64,000 nt of DNA, taken from Neptunicella sp048268085 (GTDB lineage: Bacteria > Pseudomonadota > Gammaproteobacteria > Enterobacterales > Alteromonadaceae). Positions 1 through 10,200 of the stretch are shown in pieces (position 1 is the first letter of the stretch; each line of letters starts with the position of its first letter). A program made the position numbers and the translations under genes. The stretch covers positions 124,001-188,000 of the forward strand of contig NZ_JBLWWF010000001.1 of assembly GCF_048268085.1 (NCBI RefSeq). The letters are read 5' to 3'. The notes beneath the pieces are model-generated. The model saw only the letters and a list, made by a program, of their open reading frames with translations, was not told where the DNA came from and did not search any database.

Positions 1-1596
1 TTATCGCTCGTGTTACTCTTTTTCCGTTCCATGTGTCGTAAGAACGGTATCTTTGTCGGGCATTTTGGCTGGAGTGAGACCGCAAGAGAAAAACTACGAG
101 GCATCTTGTCGTGGTTTGTCTGGTTACAATGTGGGGCAACACTGGTGTTTGCCTTAGCTATGGCCGGTGATGCAGTGGAATTACGTTATGGGGTGGCAGG
201 ACTGGCATTTATTGTCGGCTCGGTCGGTATTTCACTGTTTTGTTTGGCGTTTTTTAAACCTAAAGGCGGAGTGGCCTCAAGTATTGTGGGGGACACCCCG
301 GCGACCTTGCTAACCATTGTTTCTTTTCCTGTGGTGGTCGCCTCGCCATTACTGATTGGTTTACTTCCATTGTTTGGCTTTTTCGATACGGCAGTGGCGC
401 TGCAATCCAAATTATTCCTGTCGGGAGTCGTGTTGATCTTTACCGCCATTCTGTATGGTATTTTGATGCGTGTCTTTTTAGTGGCGTATCGCCGATTTTC
501 CTTAAAACGACAAAAAGCCCGTCGTGCAGAAAAAGAATTACAGCGCAACAAGAAGCAGGAAGCCGATGCCAGCGGCGATGCTATGCCGGTTAATAAACCT
601 CACGTGGCAGCCGACCCTGATGATGTAAGTAAACAGACTAAATCCATATTGATGGGCTTGTCTGCAGTCATTTTTCTGGTTTGTCTGTGGTTTATCTGGA
701 AACCCCTGTTACCTGCATTAGGCATAGTGGATGACATCGTGCTGTGGCAGCGGGTGCAGGTGGTGGATGGTGTGGAGATATCCTCCGGTGTGACTTTATG
801 GAATATCATCGTCGCACTATTACTGATGTTTGGCGGATTTGTTGCGGCCAAAAATATGCGCGGTATTCTCGAAGTAGGCTTTTTTGAACGCTTTAAACTT
901 GATCCCGGTGCACGTTATGCCGCCGTGACGATCATGGGATATGTGTTGGTTGGCTTGGGTATTGTTATCGGCTTGGGTCAACTGGGTATTGATTGGTCGA
1001 AATTGCAATGGATAGTTGCGGCGCTCGGCGTAGGTTTGGGGTTTGGCTTACAGGAAATCGTCGCAAATTTTGTTTCTGGCTTGATTATTCTATTTGAACG
1101 TCCGGTCCGGGTTGGCGATACGGTCACCATCGGTAATCTGAGTGGAACGGTGAGTAATATTAAAATCCGCGCTACCACGGTGACCGATTTTGACAACCGT
1201 GAAGTGTTGTTACCCAACAAATCTATTATCACTGAAAATGTTACCAACTGGACGTTGAATGATGCCGTAACGCGGATCGTATTAAATATTGGCGTGGCTT
1301 ATGGGTCAGATATTGCACAGGTGCGTGATTTGCTCATGAAGGTGATTGAATCCCATGCCGACGTATTGAAATTACCGGCGCCTAATGTGTTCTTTATCAA
1401 TCATGGCGCCAGCTCGCTGGATTTTGAAGTACGCGTGTTTGTATCGACCCCGGCGAAGCGATTACCTGTGACTCACGATATTAATAGTATGATCAATCAG
1501 ACCCTGAAGGAGCATCATATCAATATTCCTTTCCCACAACGAGACGTGCATATTATTAGCAATCAAGAAACAACTGATAAGGATGGCGATGAGTAA
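1..1596 (+). CDS. MscS/MscK-family mechanosensitive channel, C-terminal part (5' end outside window)
   Basis: Inner-membrane channel that opens under membrane tension and releases osmolytes. The frame is open to the window edge, so the GTG at position 10 is probably not the start; about 530 residues are visible. Several hydrophobic segments come first, followed by a charged linker (roughly residues 165-210) and then the MscS core. The pore-lining helix is clear near residue 343, with GLGFGLQEIVANF, followed by the conserved ERPVRVGDTV and the beta domain (VLLPNKSIITENVTNW). The many upstream membrane helices suggest the large MscK/KefA-like type rather than small MscS. A K+-dependent gating domain cannot be judged because the N-terminus is missing. 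It converges with the anti-sigma gene, 42 bp apart, with no clear terminator between them. Confidence 0.9.
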   Translation, partial: LSLVLLFFRSMCRKNGIFVGHFGWSETAREKLRGILSWFVWLQCGATLVFALAMAGDAVELRYGVAGLAFIVGSVGISLFCLAFFKPKGGVASSIVGDTPATLLTIVSFPVVVASPLLIGLLPLFGFFDTAVALQSKLFLSGVVLIFTAILYGILMRVFLVAYRRFSLKRQKARRAEKELQRNKKQEADASGDAMPVNKPHVAADPDDVSKQTKSILMGLSAVIFLVCLWFIWKPLLPALGIVDDIVLWQRVQVVDGVEISSGVTLWNIIVALLLMFGGFVAAKNMRGILEVGFFERFKLDPGARYAAVTIMGYVLVGLGIVIGLGQLGIDWSKLQWIVAALGVGLGFGLQEIVANFVSGLIILFERPVRVGDTVTIGNLSGTVSNIKIRATTVTDFDNREVLLPNKSIITENVTNWTLNDAVTRIVLNIGVAYGSDIAQVRDLLMKVIESHADVLKLPAPNVFFINHGASSLDFEVRVFVSTPAKRLPVTHDINSMINQTLKEHHINIPFPQRDVHIISNQETTDKDGDE

Positions 1597-1638
1597 TCTC
1601 CGAGAGTGACACTATCGCCTCCGGTTAAGTGATCAGAA

Positions 1639-2340
1639 TCAAATTGTGACCAGTTTGGTCGTGTACAGTACTTGGGTCGGAGTGCCAGTTGGTGAACCGT
1701 TCAGCGGTTCTAAACTGACGGCCAGCGCCGCGATATCCAACTGGTCAAACAGCTTATGTTTGGGCAACGAGATGCGGCCGCTTTGTGGCAGTAAACCTAA
1801 CGAAATAGGTGGGCGACCATCTTTGGCTACCATCCACAACTCATAGTCATTGTTAGTTCGACGCGTGATTTGCGAGGTTGCCTGAACTTCAATACTGTCC
1901 TGACTTATTTCAATCAACCATAAAGTATCGGCATTTTCAGATTGCATGACTGCTACTTGCTGCGTATTGGGCAAAACCGCCGGTGCATCCACTCGCCACA
2001 GTAAAACCGCGAGTACAATAGCAGCTGCACTGGCTAGCGAGGCTAAGCCTAGCCATAATTTGTTGTGCTTGTTAGGTAATGGGATGACCTCAGCTTTATT
2101 TAATTGATTATCAAGACCAAGCGAGATTGCCACTTTATGCCATACACCTGCATCAGGCTCGACCGGAGTTAGTTGGGTCCCTAGACCGTTTAAATGTTGT
2201 TCCCAAATCCAAGTCGTTTCGCGGATGCTGGAAAATTGCATAATCAATTGTTGGAAGCGTTTTCGTGCTCTACCTCGTAAGGTGCCTAATACATATTCTG
2301 CGGCGAGCGCATTGCGTAAATTTTCAGCGTTATAATTCAT
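1639..2340 (-). CDS. Anti-sigma factor, RskA/anti-sigma-K type
   Basis: Single-pass membrane anti-sigma factor expected to sequester the ECF sigma factor encoded just upstream. An N-terminal cytoplasmic segment (AEYVLGTLRGRARKRF) resembles the anti-sigma recruitment region. It is followed by one membrane helix (about residues 95-116) and an extracytoplasmic RskA-like domain with NDYELWMVAKDGRPP and SLGLLP. I chose the ATG at 2340 because it overlaps the sigma stop codon as ATGA and has AGAGG about ten bases upstream; the longer GTG start at 2352 would sit on top of that ribosome site. The 4-nt overlap implies translational coupling. The signal sensed is unknown. About 233 residues, normal for the family. 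Confidence 0.85.
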   Translation of the reverse strand: MNYNAENLRNALAAEYVLGTLRGRARKRFQQLIMQFSSIRETTWIWEQHLNGLGTQLTPVEPDAGVWHKVAISLGLDNQLNKAEVIPLPNKHNKLWLGLASLASAAAIVLAVLLWRVDAPAVLPNTQQVAVMQSENADTLWLIEISQDSIEVQATSQITRRTNNDYELWMVAKDGRPPISLGLLPQSGRISLPKHKLFDQLDIAALAVSLEPLNGSPTGTPTQVLYTTKLVTI

Positions 2341-2867
2341 ATTGCAAGACACCTCTGTAAACTTTGCAAGCCTCTACGGATCCAGCTCTTAATGGTTCCT
2401 AGCGGGGAATTTAGATGTTTAACGACTTCGTGGTGCGACAATCCGTTAAAGTAGGCTAAATGGATTGCCTGTTTCTGTTGCTCATCCAGTTCGTCCATAC
2501 ATTTCTCTAACTGTTGGTGTTCCGCGTCCGTGATCACTGGCATACTGGCGGTTGTGTCGATATGTTGATCCGTCAGTTCTTCTTCTTTTCGTACTTTTTT
2601 ATAACGCATTAAATCCAAAGCACGGTAACGGATAATACTGATCATCCAGGTTAAAACCGTACCTTTACCTTGCTGATAATCTGCCGCATTGTGCCAAATA
2701 CGCACATAAGCTTCTTGCAATGCTTCTTCCGCCAACTCTTTTTGATTCAGCATCTTTAAGGCTACTGCATAAAGTTGTCCGCTTGTTGCCTGATAGAGTT
2801 TGGCGAAAGCGTGTTTATCTCCTTGGGCAGTTGAACTTAATAATTTGAGTAGTTGTTCATGTTCCAT
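2337..2867 (-). CDS. ECF RNA polymerase sigma factor, SigK-like
   Basis: Sigma-70 family extracytoplasmic-function sigma factor that would direct RNA polymerase to a small stress regulon. Region 2 is seen in the N-terminal half (FAKLYQATSGQLYAVALKML, then YVRIWHNAADYQ and TWMISIIRYRALD). Region 4 lies near the C-terminus, with the helix-turn-helix LNGLSHHEV-type segment (AYFNGLSHHEVVKHL) and GTIKSWIRRGL. About 176 residues, typical. The ATG at 2867 is preferred over an in-frame TTG one codon earlier. It is followed with a 4-nt overlap by its cognate RskA-type anti-sigma gene, the usual arrangement for regulated membrane-anchored control. Autoregulation is likely by analogy, but no -35/-10 pair was identified with confidence. 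Confidence 0.9.
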   Translation of the reverse strand: MEHEQLLKLLSSTAQGDKHAFAKLYQATSGQLYAVALKMLNQKELAEEALQEAYVRIWHNAADYQQGKGTVLTWMISIIRYRALDLMRYKKVRKEEELTDQHIDTTASMPVITDAEHQQLEKCMDELDEQQKQAIHLAYFNGLSHHEVVKHLNSPLGTIKSWIRRGLQSLQRCLAI

Positions 2868-3022
2868 CAAAACTCACTTGGTTAGGGATTGTCATCGGTC
2901 TAATACTATTACGATGAAAAACTCATATTGGATGCATGACTGTAGCAGTAATATTGAAAATGTTCATAAGCTAAGCGGGATGGGCTGCCAGCATGCCGTA
3001 TTGAGTGGCGGCACGGACAATT

Positions 3023-3625
3023 TTATCGTTGTTTAAGTTGGCGATTATGCCAGTATGAGAGCGTTACTAACGCGCTGATAGCCCCGATTAACGCTAAGGC
3101 CATATCGCTTTGCGTATCCCATATATATCCCTGGGTGCCTAAAAAGGCGTCGGCTGATTCACCGGTTGCCACGGCAACTTGCCATTCAATCAGCTCGTAC
3201 AACGCACTAAAGGCCAGACAAAGTGACAGGATAATCACATTACGCCAATGGCTGGAAGGCACCACATTTTTGCGGATTAGGATCTCGCGAGCGAGCACCG
3301 CGGGCACAAATCCCTGAATAAAATGGGCCAGTTTATCGTAGTTATTACGCTCAAGATCCAGCCAGTGTTTGAGGTGATCAAACAACGGAACCTCGGCATA
3401 GGTATAATGCCCGCCAACCATTAAAATAATGCAGTGCATCAATAACAGTACATATAGCAACGGCGTTAGCGGGAACGACTTGCGGGTTAAGGCGAGAACA
3501 ACCAGCCCAATCAGGGCGGGAATGACCTCCAAAAACCAGGTGAATAGGTCTTTGGGGGCAATCGCGGACCATATCAGTACGATGAAATAGACCGATAGCC
3601 ACCACAGCGAACCTTTGTTTAGCAC
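3023..3625 (-). CDS. DUF2238 (YjdF-like) inner-membrane protein
   Basis: Integral membrane protein of about 200 residues with roughly six hydrophobic helices. The family signature is clear: YDKLAHFIQGFVPAVLAREI in the middle, then ALYELIEW and a C-terminal GTQGYIWDTQSDMALALIGA, matching the DUF2238/YjdF family. Biochemical role unknown; conserved His, Asp and Glu residues in the membrane have led to suggestions of metal or ligand binding, but nothing here tests that. The start is a GTG about 18 bp after the parC stop codon with no strong ribosome site, so it may be read from the parC transcript. Length is normal for the family. Confidence 0.85.
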   Translation of the reverse strand: MLNKGSLWWLSVYFIVLIWSAIAPKDLFTWFLEVIPALIGLVVLALTRKSFPLTPLLYVLLLMHCIILMVGGHYTYAEVPLFDHLKHWLDLERNNYDKLAHFIQGFVPAVLAREILIRKNVVPSSHWRNVIILSLCLAFSALYELIEWQVAVATGESADAFLGTQGYIWDTQSDMALALIGAISALVTLSYWHNRQLKQR

Positions 3626-3642
3626 GTTGCTATGGCGCCTGT

Positions 3643-5946
3643 TTATTCAATAACAGGTTCATCATTATCGCCTTGAAGTAGTTCATCCGGCTGGTTGTAT
3701 TCGACTTCAATACCGTCTACTCGTTGTAAGCCGCGGGGGAGTTTATTACCACGACGCCCACGTTCACCTTGATAATGGCTAAGATCACTCTGAGTTAGGC
3801 TCATGCCACGTTTGCCCGCCAGGACTTTGATAGATGCATTTTCGGGGACCACTGCCACGGCTTTGACATATTCTTCCCGGGATTTTGCTTTCGCCGAAGG
3901 AATATTGATGATCTTGTTGCCCTTACCTTTACCCAAACTAGGCAAATCTTTAAGGGGGAACATTAGCATCCGACCCTCGGTAGTAATGGCCAGACACCAG
4001 TCGGTTTCAAGATTATGTACCAATTGAGGTGCCATCACCTTTGCGGCTGTGGGTAATGATAAATAGGCTTTACCATTTTTATTTTTACTGACCATATCGT
4101 CGTATTGACCGACAAAACCGTAACCGGCATCAGACACCATTAAGTATTGCTGGTTCTCTTTACCCATTAATACGTGTTCAATGGTTTCGCCACCGACGAT
4201 ATTGAAACGTCCGGTTAACGGTTCTCCCTGACTTCTGGCCGAGGGTAGAGCGTGTGCATCACAAGAAAATGTGCGGCCGGACGAATCTAAAAAGACGACA
4301 GGCTGGTTACTGCGTCCTTTGGCATGGCATAGATAACTGTCACCGGCTTTGTAGCTTAGGCCTTGTACATCTACATCATGGCCTTTAGCGCAACGGGCCC
4401 AACCTTTTTGCGACAGAACCACCGTAACACTTTCTGACGGCACCAGTTGTTTCTCAGACAATGCTTTGGCTTCACCTCGGGCCACGATAGGCGAGCGACG
4501 GTCATCGCCATAGGTTTCCGCATCTTGCAGAATTTCTTTCTTGATTAAGGTTTTTAAGCGCTGATCCGAGCCAAGTAATAGTTGTAATTTATCTCGTTCG
4601 GCGGCCAGTTCATCCTGCTCACCCTTAATCTTAAATTCTTCCAGCTTAGCCAAATGGCGTAATTTCAAATCCAGGATGGCTTCAGCCTGAATATCAGTTA
4701 AACCAAACCGGGCAATGAGTTCCGGTTTAGGCTTGTCTTCGGTTCGGATAATGTGGATCACTTCATCAATATTCAGGAAGGCAACCATTAAGCCTTCCAG
4801 AATGTGTAACCGCGCCAAGACTTTATCTAAACGAAATTGCAGACGGCGCACTACTGTATCTTTACGGAACACCAGCCATTCATTCAGGATCATCCGCAAG
4901 TCTTTCACCTGTGGACGTCCATCCAAACCAATCATATTGATATTAACCCGATAGTTTTTCTCTAAATCGGTGGTAGCAAACAGGTGTTGCATTAACTGGT
5001 CAATATCAATTCGGTTGGAACGGGGAGTGATAATGAGTCGGGTTGGATTTTCATGATCCGACTCATCACGTAAGTCACTGACCATAGGTAGCTTTTTCGC
5101 CTGCATCTGGGCCGCAATCTGTTCCAGAATACGGGCTCCGGAAGCCTGGTGTGGCAGGGCGGTAACAATAATATCACCGTTATCCTGAGAATAAACCGCG
5201 CGCATTTTGATGCTGCCACGGCCCGTCTCATATAGTTTTTGTATATCGGCTTTAGGGGTAATGATTTCCGCATCTGTGGGATAATCAGGTCCTTGGACAA
5301 ACTCAAGAATATCGGCTAATTCGGCTTTGCTGTTATCCAGTAAATGGGCACAGGCGTTGGCTAGTTCACGCACATTGTGCGGCGGAATATCGGTGGCCAT
5401 CCCCACGGCAATACCGGTGATTCCGTTTAATAATATATGTGGCAAGCGTGCCGGTAACACTTTGGGTTCATCCAGGGTGCCATCAAAATTAGGCACCCAA
5501 TCCACCGTGCCCAAACTGGCTTCAGCTAATAATACTTCACTGAATTTGGATAATCGGGATTCAGTATATCGCATGGCGGCGAAGGATTTAGGATCATCCG
5601 GCGCCCCCCAGTTGCCCTGGCCATCGACCAGTGGATAGCGATAAGAAAAGGGCTGTGCCATTAGCACCATAGCCTCATAGCAAGCCGAATCACCATGAGG
5701 ATGAAACTTACCTAATACATCACCCACTGTCCGGGCGGATTTTTTGTATTTAGCACTGGCGTTTAAACCCAGTTCAGACATGGCATAAATAATACGCCGC
5801 TGTACCGGTTTTAATCCGTCTCCAATATGGGGTAAGGCCCTATCCATGATGACGTACATGGAGTAATTGAGGTAGGCATCTTCGGTAAAGCGACTTAGTG
5901 GTAACTGTTCGATACCATCTGAACTGATAATTATCTCTTGGCTCAT
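3643..5946 (-). CDS. parC: DNA topoisomerase IV subunit A
   Basis: Breaks and rejoins DNA for chromosome decatenation, working with ParE (not in this window). The N-terminal winged-helix/tower region carries the catalytic tyrosine Y127 in SFAAMRYTES. The quinolone-determining stretch HPHGDSACYEAM keeps the drug-sensitive residues S87 and E91 (E. coli S80 and E84). The C-terminal beta-pinwheel is degenerate, as usual for ParC rather than GyrA (no GyrA box seen). The 767-residue length is close to the E. coli protein. The ATG at 5946 gives the normal N-terminus (PLSRFTEDAYLNYSMYVI). parE is not adjacent; a PQQ-type dehydrogenase gene lies upstream instead. Confidence 0.97.
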   Translation of the reverse strand: MSQEIIISSDGIEQLPLSRFTEDAYLNYSMYVIMDRALPHIGDGLKPVQRRIIYAMSELGLNASAKYKKSARTVGDVLGKFHPHGDSACYEAMVLMAQPFSYRYPLVDGQGNWGAPDDPKSFAAMRYTESRLSKFSEVLLAEASLGTVDWVPNFDGTLDEPKVLPARLPHILLNGITGIAVGMATDIPPHNVRELANACAHLLDNSKAELADILEFVQGPDYPTDAEIITPKADIQKLYETGRGSIKMRAVYSQDNGDIIVTALPHQASGARILEQIAAQMQAKKLPMVSDLRDESDHENPTRLIITPRSNRIDIDQLMQHLFATTDLEKNYRVNINMIGLDGRPQVKDLRMILNEWLVFRKDTVVRRLQFRLDKVLARLHILEGLMVAFLNIDEVIHIIRTEDKPKPELIARFGLTDIQAEAILDLKLRHLAKLEEFKIKGEQDELAAERDKLQLLLGSDQRLKTLIKKEILQDAETYGDDRRSPIVARGEAKALSEKQLVPSESVTVVLSQKGWARCAKGHDVDVQGLSYKAGDSYLCHAKGRSNQPVVFLDSSGRTFSCDAHALPSARSQGEPLTGRFNIVGGETIEHVLMGKENQQYLMVSDAGYGFVGQYDDMVSKNKNGKAYLSLPTAAKVMAPQLVHNLETDWCLAITTEGRMLMFPLKDLPSLGKGKGNKIINIPSAKAKSREEYVKAVAVVPENASIKVLAGKRGMSLTQSDLSHYQGERGRRGNKLPRGLQRVDGIEVEYNQPDELLQGDNDEPVIE

Positions 5947-6027
5947 AAACTCGTCATAATTTGCTGGTTAATCTGCGCTAGCAAGCGTAGCGCATCGGGA
6001 TCTATTATTTTTATATTATTTGGACTT

Positions 6028-7134
6028 CTATTCTACTTGGTAGGTTACCCTATATATTGCATTAGCGAAATCATCAGATATCAGTAAGCTGCCATCTTTT
6101 AATTCCAGCAATGCGACCGGACGTCCCCAGACTGTTTCATCGCTTTGTAACCAACCGCTGATTAAAGGGTGATTATCGATAATCTGATTATTCTTCAGGT
6201 CGGCTACGGTTACCTGATAACCCACTTTTTTACTGCGATTCCACGAACCATGTTCGGCAATCAGCAGTTTACCTTTCAGGTCGGGAAACATTTCACCGCG
6301 ATAAAAATGAATACCTAATGGCGCTGAATGAGCCTGAATTTTTAGCGCGGGGGGCTGATAATCCGCAGCAGATTTACCGTCTCCAAATTCCGGATCGGCA
6401 ATGTCACCGCCATGAAAGTAGGGATAACCGAAGTGTTGTCCTGTTTCGGTTACATGATTGATTTCACATGGGGGAATATCATCGCCCATCATATCGCGGC
6501 CATTATCACTGAACCAAAATTCATTATTCTGTGGATTCCAGTCAAAACCGACTGAGTTGCGCACACCGCGAGCGACGACCTGACGTTCCCCATTAGTCAG
6601 ATTGTATTTAAAAATAGCGGCATAATTTTCATCCGGATCACAAATATTACAGGGTGCGCCTACCGGCACATACAGCATATTATCGGGACCAAAGGCGATA
6701 TATTTCCAGCCATGATGGGTTTCGGTAGGGAGACCGTCGATAACGATTTCCGGCTTGCCGGGTTGTTGCAAATGTTGCTCTATATTGGCGTATTTGAGTA
6801 CTTGATGAACTTCAGCCACATATAGCGCGCCGTCTTTAAAGGCGATACCGGAAGGCATTTTTAAGTTGCTGGCAATTTGAATCACCTTATCGGCTTTATA
6901 GTCGCCATCGCTATCGATAACGGCATTCACCACACCGGCCTCGCGACTACCAACGAAAAGGGTGCCATTATCGCCCAGTGCCATCTGCCGGGCATTGTTA
7001 ACCTTGTCAGCGTAAACACTTATTTTATAGCCTGCCGGAAGGGTAAGCTTATCCAAAGTCAACGCATAGCCTGAACAGGCCGTTATAAGTAAGGTGACAT
7101 TTACCAGTGTAATAAATGTTTTTTTAATAGACAT
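6028..7134 (-). CDS. PQQ-type sugar dehydrogenase-like lipoprotein (sorbosone/glucose dehydrogenase fold)
   Basis: Predicted periplasmic or membrane-anchored six-bladed beta-propeller oxidoreductase related to soluble glucose/L-sorbosone dehydrogenases, which use pyrroloquinoline quinone. Repeated blades are visible (ARQMALGDNGTLFVGSREAG, YIAFGPDNMLYVPVGAP, VGFDWNPQNNEFWFSDNGRD), as are the family's late motifs APLGIHFYRGEMFP and LIAEHGSWNRS. The N-terminus has a hydrophobic signal ending LLITAC, a fair lipobox with Cys20. The ATG at 7134 has GGGAG upstream. The sugar substrate is unknown, and no PQQ biosynthesis genes are present in the window. It is divergent from the hybrid kinase gene across about 100 bp. 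Confidence 0.8.
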   Translation of the reverse strand: MSIKKTFITLVNVTLLITACSGYALTLDKLTLPAGYKISVYADKVNNARQMALGDNGTLFVGSREAGVVNAVIDSDGDYKADKVIQIASNLKMPSGIAFKDGALYVAEVHQVLKYANIEQHLQQPGKPEIVIDGLPTETHHGWKYIAFGPDNMLYVPVGAPCNICDPDENYAAIFKYNLTNGERQVVARGVRNSVGFDWNPQNNEFWFSDNGRDMMGDDIPPCEINHVTETGQHFGYPYFHGGDIADPEFGDGKSAADYQPPALKIQAHSAPLGIHFYRGEMFPDLKGKLLIAEHGSWNRSKKVGYQVTVADLKNNQIIDNHPLISGWLQSDETVWGRPVALLELKDGSLLISDDFANAIYRVTYQVE

Positions 7135-7232
7135 AGTGTTCTCCCTGAAGATCGATTGCTGTCAACATAGCATTGCCAGCCCGCTATCAGCAATGCTTTA
7201 ATACTGACCATTGTTATATCCGAGATGGCTTA

Positions 7233-10200
7233 ATGTTCCAACGCTGGTGCTTATCCTTACTGTTATTGATTGGTGGTGTGTTGCCTTGTGCGGCGCAAAC
7301 TACAGTCCAGTTAATTAATACTCACGAAGCCTTGCGTGTTACCAGTAACTTTAAAGTCCTGCACGAACAGGACGGGCCGTTGGATATTAATCAGATAATT
7401 CAACGTAAAGATCAATTTGAATGGCCACTTGGAAATAACCAGAATTTTGGTTTCACTCAGAAAGGGCTGTGGTTTTACTTGCACCTGAGTAATGTGACTG
7501 ATGTTGCCAAGTGGGTTGTTGATATTGCTTATGCGCAAAATGATATCGTCGATTTTTATCTGGTCAACGGCGAAGGTGTGCTGATTAAACAACTTCAGCA
7601 AGGTAAGTTAGCCAGCGATCATCAGTACCGCTTACCGACGATGGAATTAAATCTGCCCGATGCCACACCCGTGGATTTATTTATCCGGGTTCAATCCAGT
7701 ACGGTCAGTCGTATTGTTCCTATCGATATTCAAACTCAACAACATCATACCCAAATGATTATGCTTGATTCGCTATTTTGGGGCTTGTTCTATGGGGCTC
7801 TGCTCATTTTGGTGATTCACAGTGTGGTGATGTATGTGGAGCGCCGAGAGTTATCTTCGTTGGCCTATGTGACGTATATTTTGTCGATCATGTTATGGCA
7901 GTTTGTGTGGGGCGGACATATTCAAATGCTATTTTCCAGTTCGATTAGTCGCTGGTTGAATATGCATACTGATATATTGTTTTTATGGGTTGGCTTAAGT
8001 GCCGCAATGTTTACCCTGACTTTTTTGAATGCCAAACGCACAGCAGTGCGCAGTTATCGTTTTGTTCGTCTGATTTGTTTGGCTTTACTGGTATTGGCCG
8101 TTTTGTCTTTACTTAATGTATTTGAGCAATCAACGCATAATATTCTGGTTTATGTGGTCAGTATTGTTGCTATTACCAGCTATTTGGTGGCCGGTTTTGA
8201 AAGTTATGCTTATCCCTATTTACCCGCCCGTTATTTTATTTTTGCGTGGAGTATTTTACTTACCAGCGCCTTTGTTGGCTTATTAGGCTTATTAGGTATT
8301 TTGCCTTCCAATCAAATAACCACGTATTGTTTTCAGGTGGGCGTGTGCTGTGAAGCCGCCTTGTTTTCTATGGCGATTATGGAAAAAAGTCGTTATGAAA
8401 TGGAAAATGAAATTGCCAGTTATACCCGTGAGATGCGGCATAATCTGGAGTTGATCGAAGAAAAAAATGCCCACCTCGATATCGCCCGTAAAGACGCTAT
8501 TCGTGCCAGTCAGGTTAAATCCCAATTTTTGGCCAACATGAGTCACGAAATTCGTACTCCACTCAATGCTATTTTAGGTTTTAGTAAAGAGCTGCAAAGT
8601 TCAGTCAGTGATGCCGACAGGCAAGATCATGCCCGTATTGTGAATACTGCAGCGACTAACTTACTGTCGATCATCAACGATGTGCTGGATTTTTCAAAAA
8701 TAGAAGCGGGTAAATTACAGGTTAACAGTGAACCCTTTTCCCCCGAGCAATTATTGAATGAACTGATTGGTTTAATGGCCAAAACGGCACAAGATAAACG
8801 ACTGGAATTTATTTTCCAAAGCGATAAGTTGCCAAACAAGCTAATGGGCGACGCATCGCGTATTCGTCAGGTGCTGACTAACTTGCTTGGCAATGCAATT
8901 AAATTTACTCCCAAGGGGCACGTTAAACTTAACGTTATTTGTCAGGCAGAAAACGGCACAATGTGGCTCATATTTAAGGTGCAGGATACCGGGATTGGTA
9001 TTAGTGCTAATCAGCGAAAAGTGCTGTTCAAAGCGTTTAGTCAAGTGCACGATACGCTCAACAAAGAATATCAGGGAACAGGATTGGGCTTGGTGATTAG
9101 TCAGCAGCTCACCCAATTAATGCATGGCCATATTCAGGTGGAAAGTGAGATTGGCCGAGGGAGCGAATTTACCGCGACGATCCGGACACAAATCCTTAAC
9201 GAACAAGGTCGGGACAATCAACGCAGTCAATGGAAGAACAAGCGTATTGCTGTCGTTGAACCCTATCAACCTGCACGGCAAGCGATTGTTGATTTATTTA
9301 CTCAGCTTGGGGCTGTTATTGTTGAACCGACAGAGCAAGCTGAGGCCGATTTTTTATTTTGGGGGACCAACTCGATTCTAACCGAGCAACAGATTAGTCA
9401 AGCTAAACAAATCGGTGCGGCTAACAAGGTTTTGCTTTACCCCAGTCGTCTTAAACCCGCGCCAAATCATTACTTACGCGAAGTATTTATGCATTGTCTG
9501 GAAAAACCATTAATGGTTTCTAAATTAGACAAGTTGTTTGATCCTGAACCCCAACAGGACACGACTCAATTTCAGTCATTGCTCAGCCATTTGCCCAATA
9601 TTAAGCTATTGGCAGTAGATGATATGGAATTTAACTTGCGCCTGTTGTCGACCTGGTTGAAATCATCACCAGTACAGTTATCCACCAGCCTAAGTGGACA
9701 AGACGCTGTGAGTCGTTGTGAAAAAGAAGAATTTGATTTGATCCTGATGGATTTGCAAATGCCCAATATGGATGGCTTACAGGCCGCAAGATTGATCCGG
9801 CAAACCGGTTTAAATAACGGTACCCCTATTGTGGCCGTAACCGCCCATGTGTTTAAAGAGGAACAGGAAAAGCTGCTATCGTCGGGCATGGATGATTATC
9901 TGCCTAAACCCATAGGTTTAGATTCATTGCTGGAATTGATTCAGCGCTGGTGCCAATTGCCGGAACAGCCCAATGTACAATCGGTAGACTGGGAACTGGC
10001 TTTGCAACAGAGTCATTCCAATCAGCAATTAGCCACTCAAATGTTGCAGGATTTTTTACACCAGTTACCTGAATTACAGCAACACATTAATACACCTGCT
10101 GAAAAGCAGGATTATCCCGCTTTTCAGCAAGCGGTGCATAAATTACATGGCTTGTGTTGTTATACCGGGGTACCTAAATTACAGGCATTATGCATGAAGA

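Noticed and set aside
3643..5946. Quinolone-resistance substitutions in parC
   Set aside because: S87 and E91 match the sensitive wild-type residues at E. coli positions 80 and 84.
7311..9889. Several minus-strand frames over the hybrid kinase gene
   Set aside because: All are shadows of a strongly coding plus-strand gene; none has recognisable motifs or ribosome sites.
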